From positions 4,162,905 to 4,226,904 of the forward strand of contig JAJEKV010000055.1 of the NCBI GenBank assembly GCA_021234155.1: a stretch of 64,000 bases of DNA. The letters run 5' to 3'. Under the pieces are notes generated by a model. It did not search any database. It was given only the letters and a program-made list of their open reading frames with translations, and was not told the origin of the DNA. The position numbers were made by a program, and so were the translations under genes. Positions 1 through 10,124 of the stretch are shown here, piece after piece; position 1 is the stretch's first letter, and every line of letters begins with the position of its first letter. This DNA is from Isoetes taiwanensis. Taxonomy: Eukaryota > Streptophyta > Lycopodiopsida > Isoetales > Isoetaceae.

Positions 1-142
1 CTCTTCCCACTGGGACTCGTTACGGGTGCAGTGATTGTGGAGGGCCCTGTATCAGTATGGAGCTGGTATGGGGGATGAACTCTTGTTTGTATACGGTGAG
101 GCACCGTATACGAGTAGGGGACGTCACAGATCATAACACGAA
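1..142 (-). pseudogene. Downstream remnant of small-family gene A (split by a Helitron)
   Basis: On the minus strand the host sequence resumes immediately after the Helitron 3' end at 143. If the Helitron is left out, the reading frame of the gene A start (2932-3085) continues here through a shared codon (A from the left side, TT from this side) and stays open to the window edge. The first residues after the join, around PASI-RVMI, resemble the PASACRKLTRVVI stretch of paralogue B, which supports this being the lost 3' half. The remaining residues are low-complexity and do not match B. The end of the gene lies outside the window. Confidence 0.5.
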
Positions 143-153
143 CTAGTAATGGT

Positions 154-170
154 GCCCAGCGTTGCTGGGC
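154..170 (-). other. Helitron D 3' terminal hairpin
   Basis: A perfect 7-bp stem (GCCCAGC/GCTGGGC) with a 3-base loop lies 7 bases from the terminal CTAG. The same structure occurs at the end of Helitron A (10097-10113). Such a hairpin is the usual transposition terminator of Helitrons. Confidence 0.85.
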
Positions 171-379
171 ATAATTTGGAAACCTGTAAATAGTTGGAAC
201 CTCTTTGTTCCTCCAATCCAGCTTCCTGCGAACTCTTTGTTCTCTAACCATGCTTTTTTATCCCTAATCAAGCTTCATGTTTCTTACTTGCTTTGTAATG
301 GGACACTCAATAAAGACACTTGTTAGAAGGTGTATATTAGTTTGCTCTTGTTAAGGGAGCCTCTAATATACATCCCTGG

Positions 380-493
380 AAAAGGTTGTGCTAGGAACTT
401 TAATGTCTGGCCTTCTTTGTCAAAGGTCCATATTGCAAAAGGTTGTGCTAGGAACTTTAATGTCTGGCCTTCTTTGTCAGAGGTCCATATTGC
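380..493. repeat. 57-bp tandem duplication inside Helitron D
   Basis: Two adjacent, nearly identical 57-bp units both begin AAAAGGTTGTGCTAGG. Overlapping short reading frames here are a by-product of the repeat. Confidence 0.9.
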
Positions 494-1554
494 AGAATCA
501 ACATTACATTGTAATTTATGTATTGTAGTGTTGTATGCTATATCCAATCTCCAAACTCACAATCACCAAAACGTGTGTTCTTAAGTTACATTTATGTAAA
601 ATAACTACCAGGTCCAAAACCAAGCATTGAATTTTGAATTTAAAAAGCCCTTGAGGTTTCTTCCTCATAGGCGACTTCCCTTCATTGATTTTCTAAACAA
701 TTTGGAGTATTCTAATAGATTGTATATTATAGAAGCTACCAATGACCGATAGAAAGCATTCATGCATGCACAGACCATTCATACTTTATGAGAACATTCA
801 TGCTTTATTTGTGAATTGTCAAACTAAGTTTTGTAATTGCGTTCTTACTGCGATGGAACGTTAGCAGCTCAAGTAGGAGGAAACCTGTCAAGCTTTCATT
901 TGAAAACTGAGAACACTACAAAGGCGCGAAGATTAACAAAATAATATTAACATAGGAAAATGTTCGTATAGGGACTGCATCTGGATCGAATGCATTTGCT
1001 GGTAATTTACGCACAGCTATAAAATCTATGAAGTCAATGACACATCACTTACACTTAAAACATGCTAGAATATAATGATTAAGTCATACACCAATTTCCA
1101 ATTATCCGGATCAAGAGCAAGTTGTAATTTTGTATTGATTCCCAAAACGTCTAGGCTCATAAATTATTTTGCCACAAAGTGCGTGAACACCTTGACTACA
1201 TTATCTGTTCCATTTTGATCCACAAATTTTATATGGCTAAATTGTTCATGCTAGCATTGCAATATATTAAATGTACCTTGGTCTCATGTGCTTGGTATAT
1301 GGACATCCACAAATACCCAAACTTCTATATATTGCCTAACATGGCGGTCATTTTGAATCTGGAAATCAATAAACTGAAGCTCTTGGAGTGTTCCCATGGT
1401 CAAAAAGGATTTTGATCTTTGGCTTGGGATTCTAAAATGCCAATGCATAAGCCTTCTTTGTTGAAACATAACCCCATCTCCTCGAACATAGCAACCCCTA
1501 CCAGCTATAACTTCATACCCTAATTCATGCTCAAATCACCGCTATACGTATCAA

Positions 1555-1770
1555 CATAACATAAAGAAAAAAGCAAGGTAAGAAATGGCCTGATAATATT
1601 GTGATGTATAAAGTAGAACTCATGATTCAAATGGATCTACGGAAAAGATCCAAGAGAACGAAGGCATAACATAAAGAAAAAGCTAGGATAAGAAATGGCA
1701 CGAGAATTATTGTGACAAATAAAATAGAACTCATGATTCGGATGAATCTATGAATAGATCTGAGAACTAA
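1555..1770. repeat. ~110-bp tandem duplication inside Helitron D
   Basis: Two units start with CATAACATAAAGAAAA (1555 and 1665) and share AGAAATGGC and TAGAACTCATGATTC. They have diverged by substitutions and small indels, so the duplication is not recent. No coding content is seen. Confidence 0.75.
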
Positions 1771-2248
1771 GGAATAATGTAAACTTAAAATATGCTCACC
1801 TTGTGTCCAGTTTGATCAATGATTCTTAAAGAAAAATCATAAAATGAAAAACTACTTGCCCAATGGACAGCCATAAATAAGAAAGGCATTGCCTTAGTTG
1901 GGGTGTTCATCTTTCATCTTGAGCTCACCGAATGGAGTTCCCGCAATGCAAATAGAGAATAATGAGTACGACTTACCTACCAAAGAATCTACTCCCCTAA
2001 ATTTCAATCATCTTCCGTTAAAGAAATGCATTTGTCGCTATACCTTTTTTTGCCGGATATGCTAGGGATATGCACAATGGTTACGCTTTTTTATATTCTG
2101 ACGCTGGCGGTCAAGACATACACATCAAGGCGGCATGCATGAGCCACGCGAACCACCGCATGCCACGTAAGGCATACATTTCCGGGGCACCCCAAAAGCT
2201 ATATGATGAAGCAACACGTGCAAAATATATGTTACCCGTTGAACACGT

Positions 2249-2697
2249 AGAGATGGTATGAAAGTTGTTCTCATCTTCCAAGTAAAACTTAAGTTCTGCT
2301 TTGACGCTTTGCGTATGGGGAATTTCACTACAGGGGCTCTGGTCATACCATCTCGTAGTAGAACGCTTGTAGCACCTCCGGATTGAGATATGGCCTTGCA
2401 ACCACGATTTGTACTGGCCACAAGGCAACCTTCTGTGGTGGCCATTGGAATCATAAACTCTATGCCATCAAGCTTTAATGGTCCAGCAATACCAACAGGA
2501 ATTTGCACATGCCCAATAACCATTTCACAAAGATTGCCCGGCCTGGGATGCATAATCAAATCGATATCGGAAGTGCTTTTCGGTGACTGCCAGTCAACAA
2601 CTCAACGACCCTCTTCCTCTCATTAATGGCCGCTCTTACACAATCACCCAGTTCAGCCTCTAAGGAATATGAAGGAATTTGATTTGTACTTAACTGC
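2249..2697 (-). pseudogene. HMGR: Captured 3-hydroxy-3-methylglutaryl-CoA reductase fragment
   Basis: HMG-CoA reductase makes mevalonate at the ER membrane and commits carbon to cytosolic isoprenoids. Read right to left, the similarity starts at IPSYSLEAELGDCVRAAI, passes through [15 protein letters not shown] and [15 protein letters not shown] (including the catalytic Glu of TTEG), then [18 protein letters not shown], and ends at [14 protein letters not shown]. This is the start of the catalytic domain only: the membrane anchor and the NAD(P)H-binding and C-terminal parts are absent. At least two frame changes and an in-frame stop after the SI residues show it is not a working gene. It lies wholly inside Helitron D and on its strand, so transduplication by the Helitron is the likely origin. 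Confidence 0.9.
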
Positions 2698-2931
2698 ACA
2701 GGCTAGATCTTCGTCACTATTTTCGCCCAATTTTTTTTGGCCAATCTGCCGGAAGCTAATCTCTGCGCCTCTGCAGCTTTTGTTCTAGAGCCTGGCCGTG
2801 CGTTTTTCCTTCCTCTCGCGAACCCTAAAACTTTGTGACATGGCATCATCCTCACCATCCGTTTCGTCAAATCTGGGCCGCCCAAATTAGGGCTGGGTCC
2901 AACACTTACACAATAACATTATAATATAAGA

Positions 2932-3085
2932 TTGATGCAGGGCAATGAATCTCAGCGCCCAAAGCTTTTCTTCGCAGGTAGGGATCAAGAAGAAGATGCC
3001 TGTCTAGGCAACCAACAAGATCAGAGTGGCTCATTGAGCACTTGATCGCCTCGATGTGGTGAATAGAAGAAGGCAAATAATCCAT
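2932..3085 (-). pseudogene. Small-family gene A, 5' part, interrupted by Helitron D
   Basis: The ATG at 3085 opens a frame beginning MDYLPSSIHHIEAIKCSMSH. It aligns with gene B over about 45 residues: I-x-C-x-M-x4-D-x3-C, then DPYL against DPWL and a basic RRKA against QSKA. Host codons end at 2932, where Helitron D begins; the frame then reads eight more residues of Helitron sequence to a stop at 2906. The start, the TATA position and the 36-bp TATA-to-ATG spacing are the same as in gene B. The family is unknown to me. The copy was probably intact before the insertion. Confidence 0.65.
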
Positions 3086-3120
3086 GGGAGATGAATGACC
3101 TCTAGCCCCGAATGGAGCTG

Positions 3121-3128
3121 TTTTTATA
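3121..3128 (-). promoter_or_regulatory. TATA box of small-family gene A
   Basis: TATAAAAA on the minus strand lies 36 bp upstream of the ATG, inside an ~85-bp block (3080-3165) duplicated at 3588-3675 in front of gene B. The short distance implies a 5' leader of only about 5-10 bases if initiation is at the normal TATA distance. Confidence 0.6.
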
Positions 3129-3349
3129 GTGAAGTAAAATTATTCATGTGAATTATTGGGGTGGACTGTAGCGCCATCATTGAGCGTATACAAGTATCAT
3201 GTACTCGTACAGGTATGATTCTATCATGTACTCAGATTCTATACATCACCTAATATTCACTATGCTTATATTATATATATCCTTAACAGATACACAAATC
3301 ATAAGTGCTTATATTATTATATCCTTAATGGTATACGATCATCACCGAT

Positions 3350-3592
3350 TCACTCATCATCAACACCGAATGAGGTAATGGCATTCAGCTCATAGATCTC
3401 CTGATCAGGAAGCCAATATAGGTGGATCACAACACGAGTGAGCTTCCTGCAAGCACTCGCAGGACCATCTGCTTTGGATTGCAGCCATGGATCCATCTTC
3501 ACACCCTTTATTGCGCAATCATACAGATCATTGTAGCTCATGTAGCACTTGATGGTTTGGATGTTCTCCAGACGATCAGGCAAGGAAGCCAT
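3350..3592 (-). CDS. Small-family gene B, unrecognised 80-residue protein
   Basis: An intact frame of 80 codons starts with ATG in a CCATGG context, 36 bp below a clear TATA box. The protein has no signal peptide or membrane segment. Features shared with genes A and C are an I-x-C-x-M-x4-D-x3-C block near residues 14-27, an acidic-aromatic (D/E)-W-L block near 34-37, and a hydrophobic RVVIHLYW-like strand near residues 54-61. The C-terminus is acidic (GVDDE). Conservation between paralogues on both strands, plus a promoter, argues for a real gene. I know no family with this pattern and assign no function. A plus-strand frame over the same bases is a shadow. Confidence 0.6.
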   Translation of the reverse strand: MASLPDRLENIQTIKCYMSYNDLYDCAIKGVKMDPWLQSKADGPASACRKLTRVVIHLYWLPDQEIYELNAITSFGVDDE

Positions 3593-3627
3593 GGGAGACG
3601 AATGACCTCTACCACCGAATGGAGTCG

Positions 3628-3635
3628 CTTTTATA
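3628..3635 (-). promoter_or_regulatory. TATA box of small-family gene B
   Basis: TATAAAAG on the minus strand lies 36 bp from the gene B start, inside the block duplicated with gene A. It faces away from gene C, whose TATA box lies about 170 bp to the right. Confidence 0.65.
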
Positions 3636-3719
3636 GTGAAGTAAAATTATTGATGTGAATTATTGGTGTTCATTGCCATTATCGAAAGTACCATACATGT
3701 ATATGATCCAATAATCTCT

Positions 3720-3800
3720 ATGTATATACTATCAATAATTTTGGTGAGTATATACCATCAATAATTTTGGTGGGTATATACCATCAATAATTTTGGTGGG
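3720..3800. repeat. ~26-bp promoter repeat, three copies, in the B-C intergenic region
   Basis: Three copies of a unit containing TATCAATAATTTTGGTG(A/G)G separated by TATATAC run directly up to the TATA box of gene C. Their position, the precise repetition and the divergent genes on both sides suggest a cis-regulatory array, though a neutral minisatellite is also possible. Confidence 0.75.
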
Positions 3801-3807
3801 TATAAAT
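3801..3807 (+). promoter_or_regulatory. TATA box of small-family gene C
   Basis: TATAAAT lies at the end of the 26-bp repeat array, 47 bp before the ATG at 3854. An upstream in-frame TTG at 3818 was not taken as the start because ATG gives the better match to gene B's N-terminus. Confidence 0.6.
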
Positions 3808-3853
3808 ATACATCAAATTGCCGAGTGCAAAGAACATTGGCCTCCGTCTAGCT

Positions 3854-4075
3854 ATGACGTATTCTGGTCTTGAACGTGATTCTATCACTTGCAAGATGAA
3901 TCATGAGGACTTCAAGCGGTGCCGCGAGCGAGATATACCGCTTGAAGACTGGCTCACCACTGTTGCTCTCAATCCTCGCCATTATCCTGATCCGTCCGAT
4001 GTTATCATACATCTCCTATGGAATAGAGAGTATCAAATGTTCATGATCGAAAAGGATCTGCGGGCGCTACGCTAG
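3854..4075 (+). CDS. Small-family gene C, unrecognised 73-residue protein
   Basis: This intact frame on the plus strand diverges from gene B. Starting at the ATG at 3854 it begins MTYSGLERDSITCKMNHEDF, aligned to gene B through I-x-C-x-M-x4-D-x3-C, then LEDWL against MDPWL, and DVIIHLLW against RVVIHLYW. It ends in a charged helix-like tail (EKDLRALR). No signal peptide or transmembrane segment is seen. Two whole paralogues on opposite strands and a third broken one point to local duplication with inversion. The function is unknown. Confidence 0.6.
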   Translation: MTYSGLERDSITCKMNHEDFKRCRERDIPLEDWLTTVALNPRHYPDPSDVIIHLLWNREYQMFMIEKDLRALR

Positions 4076-4749
4076 TTTACGATCATTCGAGTAATAGTAG
4101 AAAAATAATAGTACTTGTTATCTTATTGTAATCTGGTTGTGTTAGTATACAACAGGTATACATAACCTTTTGTAGTACACATAACCGTAATATAAGTATT
4201 GATGTATACTAGTATACACATGTATACATAACCTTATGTAATACACATAACCATACTATAAGTATTGAGGTATACATAACCCTCCAAGTATACTATATAA
4301 AAATTATTCCAACTTGTCTCCAGAATTCCAACTTTAATGAAACTCTGCTTATTAGAGGAAATTTGAGATCTCATTTTATCCCCATAAGAATCCTCCAATG
4401 GGCGAGCCCAAGAAAAGAAGATTTCTGGAATGATGGCTATGGTCATAAGAACTCTGTTTCTGGTTTTTAAAAACTGAACTCCTCTTTTGACGTTGGTTCA
4501 GGCCTATAATAGGCCTTAATATTTTCTCTAGATATTATGATAAAGGGTCTCCATAACCAACCCTACCCAAAGCGGTTGCTTTTTGTAAACATATGTATAT
4601 ATACATATGTTAATATGTACACCTATATTTATATCAATACAAATACTAAGCCTTCAATTAAAAAAAAAAGAATCCTCCAATGGAATGGCTACCCTCTATT
4701 AACTGCAATTAATGCAGCACCAACAACTTTATTGCTATTGTTTTTCCCC
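4076..4749. other. Intergenic region with a ~65-bp tandem repeat
   Basis: Two copies (from about 4152 and 4219) share GGTATACATAACCTT, AATACACATAACC and TATAAGTATTGA and are rich in GTATAC palindromes. A 16-base string, AAGAATCCTCCAATGG, also occurs twice, near 4387 and 4669. No gene is seen. Confidence 0.6.
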
Positions 4750-5011
4750 TATAACTTTTGATCCGCTTGTCAAAATGTTGCGGCGTTTGTTGCATTAGAT
4801 GCGGAATGAAAAGATCTTTCCAATGATATATGGTTATGATGTATTTCAATATGGTCATATGCATTAACCTTAAAAAATATGATTTTTTGCTTATTTCTTA
4901 TATATTTATATCGTAAAAGCTCTATGAATGGGTTATCACTAGATAGATCTCGTGAAGCCGAATCCATTGCTACAAAAAGTTTTTGAATCGGAGTTCGGAT
5001 CAAAAGTTATA
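4750..5011. repeat. 262-bp fold-back unit with 16-bp perfect inverted ends
   Basis: TATAACTTTTGATCCG at the left end is repeated exactly as its reverse complement at the right end. The interior is AT-rich and non-coding. This fits a MITE-like element, but I cannot see a convincing target duplication, so the family is open. Confidence 0.5.
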
Positions 5012-5129
5012 ATGAAAAAATGATACTATTAGTTAGTTGCATTTTGCATTAATTTTGCCACATAATCTTGGAATGAGATATCTTTGAGCTCTTCTCTTAT
5101 TGGACAGTTTAAAAAGCTGACATGGCATT

Positions 5130-6192
5130 TTAAGCATCCCTTAATGGGACAAAATGTGATCTCATTTTTCCTCTAATGTATATGTTGATTTCACAAATGA
5201 TCCCTCCCTCAAAAGATTGATCGAGAACCCAAGGTTTCTTACTCGTGCTATTTATGTGGTTTGGAAGACTTATCGCAATACATTCCCACATTGTTTTGTC
5301 GTTATTACGGGGCAATTTCTGCTTGAATACCATCCATTACGTTAACTCGACCACCTTCATACCACATTGCACACGAGCCAATGCCACGGTGATCCATCTT
5401 CTCACCACTCGATGTCGCCTAAAAAGGGCCAAAGGACCATTCTTATTAAATGGTTGATTGGAATCCACCATGGTGGAGTAGTACTCGCTGCACAATTACT
5501 GATATTCAATGTGAAGAGCTTTTTCACCACGTCCCACGCAGAAATGAGACCTCTTAAGAACGGTGAGGCCTCAGAACTTGGTTTCAAGCCATAAAATAGA
5601 GACCATGGAAGAGATACTTGTGCTGATATTTTAGCATGTGTGCAGGAGAAACATATGGCATGCGCTATGAGTTGGAGGCCTGGTGACTTCGTTTTCTCCT
5701 CTAAAATATTCCACATGAATTTGGCTACTAGTATTTTGCTTTGTAGGGCTAAGTCAATCATGCCTATTCCCCCTTCTTCCTTATCTCTTTTACATTTCCA
5801 CCATGCTATTTTCACTAGTGCTCCTTCCTCGTTGCCTCCCCACACAAAGCTCTGGTGGGGCTATGAGGAGAGATGAGACATAGATGTGCGTGTTGCACAG
5901 CACATGCTTCGCTACTACTATCCTGCCAGCCAGTGATAGTTTTGCGACTTTCCACCAATTCAGATGCTTCTGTAATCCTAATATCATCTCATCCCATACT
6001 TTTGTTGAAGGTACTTTAATTCCCACTGGGATTCCAAGAAGGTTAGAATACTCCCCATCTTTTATGATTTTCCACGGGAGTTGCTCTAAACACCTGGGAT
6101 GTGGTCCTTCCCCAGCCCATTGCGCCGAGCATTTCTTCCAGTTGATGAGACATCCTGAGGCCAAGGAGAAAGTATCTAACAACTGACTGGCA
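5130..6192 (-). mobile_element. LINE, 3' block (continues at 12197)
   Basis: This is the distal part of a plant LINE whose proximal part lies at 12197-16100. The two are separated only by the Helitron pair A and B. Joining 12197 to 6192 restores the order YAD-box, SNLK, LDTFS-ASG-INW of a LINE reverse transcriptase. The 3' end and poly-A tail were not found; similarity fades below about 5400. Confidence 0.8.
5402..6182 (-). pseudogene. LINE ORF2, C-terminal half of reverse transcriptase and beyond
   Basis: The first block (6182-5790) has LDTFSLASGCLINWKK, LLGIPVG, VWDEM and LSLAGRIVVAKHVL, the region after the YADD box in plant LINE reverse transcriptases. A second block in another frame (5845-5402) has MWGGNEEG, KIAWWKC and a WWIP motif. 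The same second block recurs in the LINE at 59060-60540, where NASPFLKGLL and WWIP match ASPFLRGLI and WWIP here. The frame change near 5800-5850 and missing ends show it is dead. Confidence 0.8.
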
Positions 6193-6765
6193 TCTAATAT
6201 AATAAAATTATAGTGTATGTCTGTATTGAATCTCGCCCTAGATTGGACGGCTGAGATTCAATCTGGCCACGTGGCATCATCTTGCCCTTCCACTCATTTT
6301 GTGCAGAACGCACCCATTCTTCCTTCTCGCAATGCACATCCCTAAATCAGTTGGCTTAGAGCAATGGGAGAGGCTGCAGACTATGGCGACTATGCAGATT
6401 CAGCGCACACCAAGCAAAGCAGGGTATGGGCGGTTTCTGCAGGGAAAAGCTATGGACGGCAAATTTTGATTCTTCTATTTTCTATATTCCATGTACCAGG
6501 TACGTGGCTTTTGGAAACCAATAATGGCTGTGGATAGAATGGAGGGTGGAGATGCCTTTTCTCAATTCTTTTGAGCGGTTGGCATCTCCGTTCTCCCGTG
6601 GTTCATTGCCCGGATGGCACCATAGCTTGCCATGCTTTCTGTATGGCATATACATCAATGGTTCTTTTTTTAGATATACGACGATATGCCATCGATTTTC
6701 TCAAAGAGGTGATTCTTCATCCCGAGACTCCGCAAAAAAGTTAATGTCTCTCAAAATGAAATTTA

Positions 6766-7332
6766 GGGGCTTCGAACTGGAGTCAAGATTCGCCAAAGCT
6801 CCTTTTTGTTTTTTCAGTAGGGTTTCGAAACTAAGGATTTGAACCGAAAGGGCAAATACGCCTTCATTCAAGAAGGCTTAACTAAGTCGGATTTTCACTT
6901 GAAACTCGATATAGAGCTCTCCAGGTTAGTTTTGCAATATTTTTTGCGGTTTCTTTTGATAAAAAATCTATTCTGAAGGCAAGTAGAAATTTGGATATGC
7001 ATGCATTAATACATTTTCCAGCAATCAAACAGGTTTCCTCTGATTATAGGTTCTTTGAACTGGAGTCAAGAATCGTCTAAGCTCCTTTCTGTTTTTTCCA
7101 GTTGGGTTTCGAAACCAAGGATTTGAACTAAAAGGGCGAATATGCCTTCATTCAAGAAGGCTTAACTGAAGTCGAATTTCCAAGTGGAATCGGATATAGA
7201 CCTCTCCAGGTTAGTCTTGCAATAATTATTGCGGTTTCTTCAGATAAAAAATCTATTTTGAAGGCAAGTAAAAATTTGGATGTGCATGCATTGATACATT
7301 TACAGCAGTCACACAGGTTTCCTCTGGTAACG
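6766..7332. repeat. 283-bp tandem duplication inside Helitron A
   Basis: The two units share GAACTGGAGTCAAG (6774 and 7057), CGAAAC-AAGGATTTGAAC, CTTCATTCAAGAAGGCTTAA and CAGGTTTCCTCTG. Differences are mostly single bases. No coding function is seen. Confidence 0.85.
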
Positions 7333-8417
7333 TTTCCAGAGGTGGAACAATCCCAGCTTGGCCTTACGTCGATGGTGACTGTGCTCTACAAGAGACTATA
7401 TTTCTAACTGCGATACATCTATTATGACTAATCTTGCACAATTCTTTGCTAAGAGACTTTTCTATCAGGTAAGATGCATAGTTTGCTTTTTAATTTAGCC
7501 CTAAGTGGTATTGATCATGACTCATCATGCTGATATTTGCAAAACAATTATACTCTGCCATTGTATGAATTTTGGTTTTAGGCATCCCAGTTCATGGATT
7601 TTGAAAATGCTTTAGCTTCTCAACTACGGGATTGCAACAAAGGTTAAAGGAGTATTTTACTATATTTCAGATGGTGCTAATGTCATATTAAAGTGTCTTC
7701 TGCCAATGCAAGTGTGATGATGTCAGCATTGAAATTCGTTGCAAATTGCATGAAAGGTTCAGTCTGCACAATTTCTTGCACAATTTCTAGCAAATTCTGT
7801 TGCAGCAAAAGATGAAAGTGATGGTGATCTGATAACAATGAGCTAAAGTTATAAGGAGCAATAGAGAAAGAATAAGACTTGCTCTTTATGAAGATTGACT
7901 CTGGTCAGTTTTGAGCTTGGAAACAATCACTCTTCTGAGCATGCCATTGTAAGAATTTTCTAAATTTCCTCTTAGCTTTTGAGCAGAAGAGATTGATAAG
8001 CATTCTTTTAACGTACATGTTTTACTACTCCAGGATGAAAGGCTTTTCCAGTTGGCTCTAGCGAAGGAGATCAATGCATGCCAATGGGTTGCTTAAAAAC
8101 ATAAGGACTCAAGATGTGTTCTATCTTGAAATCGTTGAAGAAGAAGGTAAATGCTGTCTGTCAATATCTTCTAGAGTCTAATTTAGTCTAACCTATTCAA
8201 TTATAGAAGCACATGATCTATTTGGATATGATGTGCCTTTGACATGAACTGCAATCCTTTCAGGATTTGTTGAACTTGGATGCAATAATTTAGCACTAGA
8301 GATGCATTATTATTGTATCTCCAGATGCCCATGCATTAGTGTGGGGACTAACATGTTCTGGTAGTCTGGTAGCGGCATGAGAGAGCCAAGTAATCAAGTC
8401 ACCGCAAGCAGCCGTGT

Positions 8418-8541
8418 ATATGCGGCTCATCCCATGTTCACTTTGTAGGGTTTGATGGAAAGATAAGAAAACATACCGGTAATATGTGCAGCTCATCCCA
8501 TGTTCACTTTGTAGGGTTTGATGGAAAGATAAAGAAAACAT
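8418..8541. repeat. ~68-bp tandem duplication inside Helitron A
   Basis: Two copies carry CTCATCCCATGTTCACTTTG and then GGGTTTGATGGAAAGATAA. The short minus-strand reading frame across them is a repeat artefact. Confidence 0.9.
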
Positions 8542-9154
8542 TGTATCATTTTTTACTTTCTCAAATACAGTGAGCAGAATGGAAAATATGCAGATTAATT
8601 ATGCCCAAACCAACAAGCAAGAGAAGTTATGTTTCATTGATGAATTTGTTTTCTTCTCCTTCCATTATGTTTTTTTTGGGCGAGCTTCTTCCCAACAGGT
8701 TTTTTGGTATATATGAAAGCAAGTTTGACCATGCACAAGTTTGACCATGACAAAAAAAGATATATTAATTTTTTGTTGCAGAACTTACTTTGCACGACCA
8801 TGACAAAAGATGACGGGTTTAAATTAAATTGGATCAATAGAACTACAAGTTCTTTCTGAGTTTTAGCACCTTAATGTACTTTTTAGATGGACAACCTTAT
8901 GTGTACAAAACAAGACCTTTTATATCTAACAAGACAAACCAGTTATATGTACAAAAATTGGCTCTACTCACTCACTCGAAAATACCTCTACAAAAATACC
9001 TATGTTGTATCCTGGTATTAAATTCCTAATCTTTCTAATTCTATATTGCTGATTAGTATCTTATAAAGCAACAAGGCTCTACTCTCTCATTCACTTTGTT
9101 TCTCCAAGCTTTTCCATTTCTTATATGTCTTGGTCATGTTGTAGTGTTTTACCC

Positions 9155-9260
9155 ACTAGATCAATATCTTCTTATTTACGTTAATGTCTAGACATGACTA
9201 TGCACATACGACTAGATCAATACTTATTTACATTAGTGTCTAGACATGATTATGCACATT
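9155..9260. repeat. ~55-bp tandem duplication inside Helitron A
   Basis: Two copies share ACTAGATCAATA, TTATTTAC, TTA-TGTCTAGACATGA and TATGCACAT. Confidence 0.8.
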
Positions 9261-10096
9261 CTAAAACTTCACTGCAATATATTTTGCCCAATTCGTTTCG
9301 TATTGCGGGAGGGTATTTTGGCAGTGGTTGACGCTATGATTTCGGTAACAATATTTTTTGCCATGTGAGGAGCTTAATTGGTATTTTTTATTTTGGGGTG
9401 GCGTTTGTGTTTTTTTAATGCCTATGTCCCAAAGGTCCTATTTTGTAAGTGCACGAGCCTTTTCTGGGTAAGTTTTTGCCTGAGGTCCAAAATGAATACA
9501 AAGGTTTGTAGCTGCATACCAATCATGGATCGCACTCCATGTCGCACAGAATCCTTTAGCCTACCCGAGGTTTTCTGAATCAAACAAATCCATCTCTTAC
9601 AAAATCATTTGACCTAACTCAGGTTTTCTACATCAAAGGAGATGAACAAATGGAGATTGAAGACAAACAAGCACAAAACTAGGAGAGATTATCAGCAACA
9701 AGAGCATGAGATTATCAGCCAACAAGAAGTTGGAGTCATGGTAGTGGTTGAGATTATCAACCAATAAGAACTTGACAAGCTGGCAGACATACACATACAA
9801 GATGCTCCTAGCTACATTGCATAGAGTTATATACTTTGCCTATAAGCTTACCTCAAACTCTACTCAGGTTAACAATATGCTCTCAGAACTGCTATGTATA
9901 CCATGCTATCCTACTTAAAGCTCTTAGAGATACCAACACAACACTATCTAACTCATTGTTCTTATAATTTTACGGTTCCCGACTAATCCCTAGCAATGCG
10001 AGACAATCTTAATATCCTTGGATATTTTTGTTATCATAAAAGGTTACTGCATACTTTCCTTATTGCGATCAAAATATTTACAAACTTTTAACTTAT

Positions 10097-10124
10097 GCCC
10101 AGCAATGCTGGGCACCGTTACTAG
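10097..10124 (+). other. Helitron A 3' terminus (hairpin plus CTAG)
   Basis: A seven-base-pair stem with loop AAT (10097-10113) is followed by CACCGTTA and then CTAG at 10121-10124. The next base, T at 10125, is already the first base of Helitron B. Confidence 0.9.

Larger units (their letters stand above)
143..2931 (-). mobile_element. Non-autonomous Helitron D carrying an HMG-CoA reductase fragment
   Basis: Read on the minus strand, the element starts with TCTTATATTATAATG at 2931, preceded by A, and ends with CTAG at 146-143, followed by T. This is the A|T insertion pattern of Helitrons, without target duplication. Just before the CTAG end is a 7-bp-stem hairpin, GCCCAGC-loop-GCTGGGC (154-170). 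The 5' end is close to that of Helitron C at 24781. No Rep/helicase gene is visible, so it is non-autonomous. It carries a captured HMG-CoA reductase piece in its own orientation and two internal tandem duplications. It interrupts small-family gene A. Confidence 0.85.
6193..10124 (+). mobile_element. Non-autonomous Helitron A
   Basis: It starts TCTAATATAATAAAAT after an A and ends with hairpin GCCCAGC-AAT-GCTGGGC plus CTAG. Its 5' end carries a box beginning GCCCTA, 42 bases in, followed by ACGGCTGAGATT, shared with Helitrons B, C and D. No Rep/helicase is seen in 3.9 kb. The interior holds several tandem duplications and no gene I recognise, though short open stretches flanked by splice-like signals near 7360-7470 and 8040-8150 might be captured exons. 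Its right end abuts Helitron B with no base between. Confidence 0.8.

Noticed and set aside
3422-3658. Plus-strand frame across gene B and its promoter
   Set aside because: It overlaps gene B antisense, crosses the TATA box and has no similarity to paralogues A or C.
7360-8150. Possible captured exons with AG/GTAAG borders in Helitron A
   Set aside because: Open stretches are under 40 codons and match no protein I recognise; splice-like dinucleotides are expected by chance.
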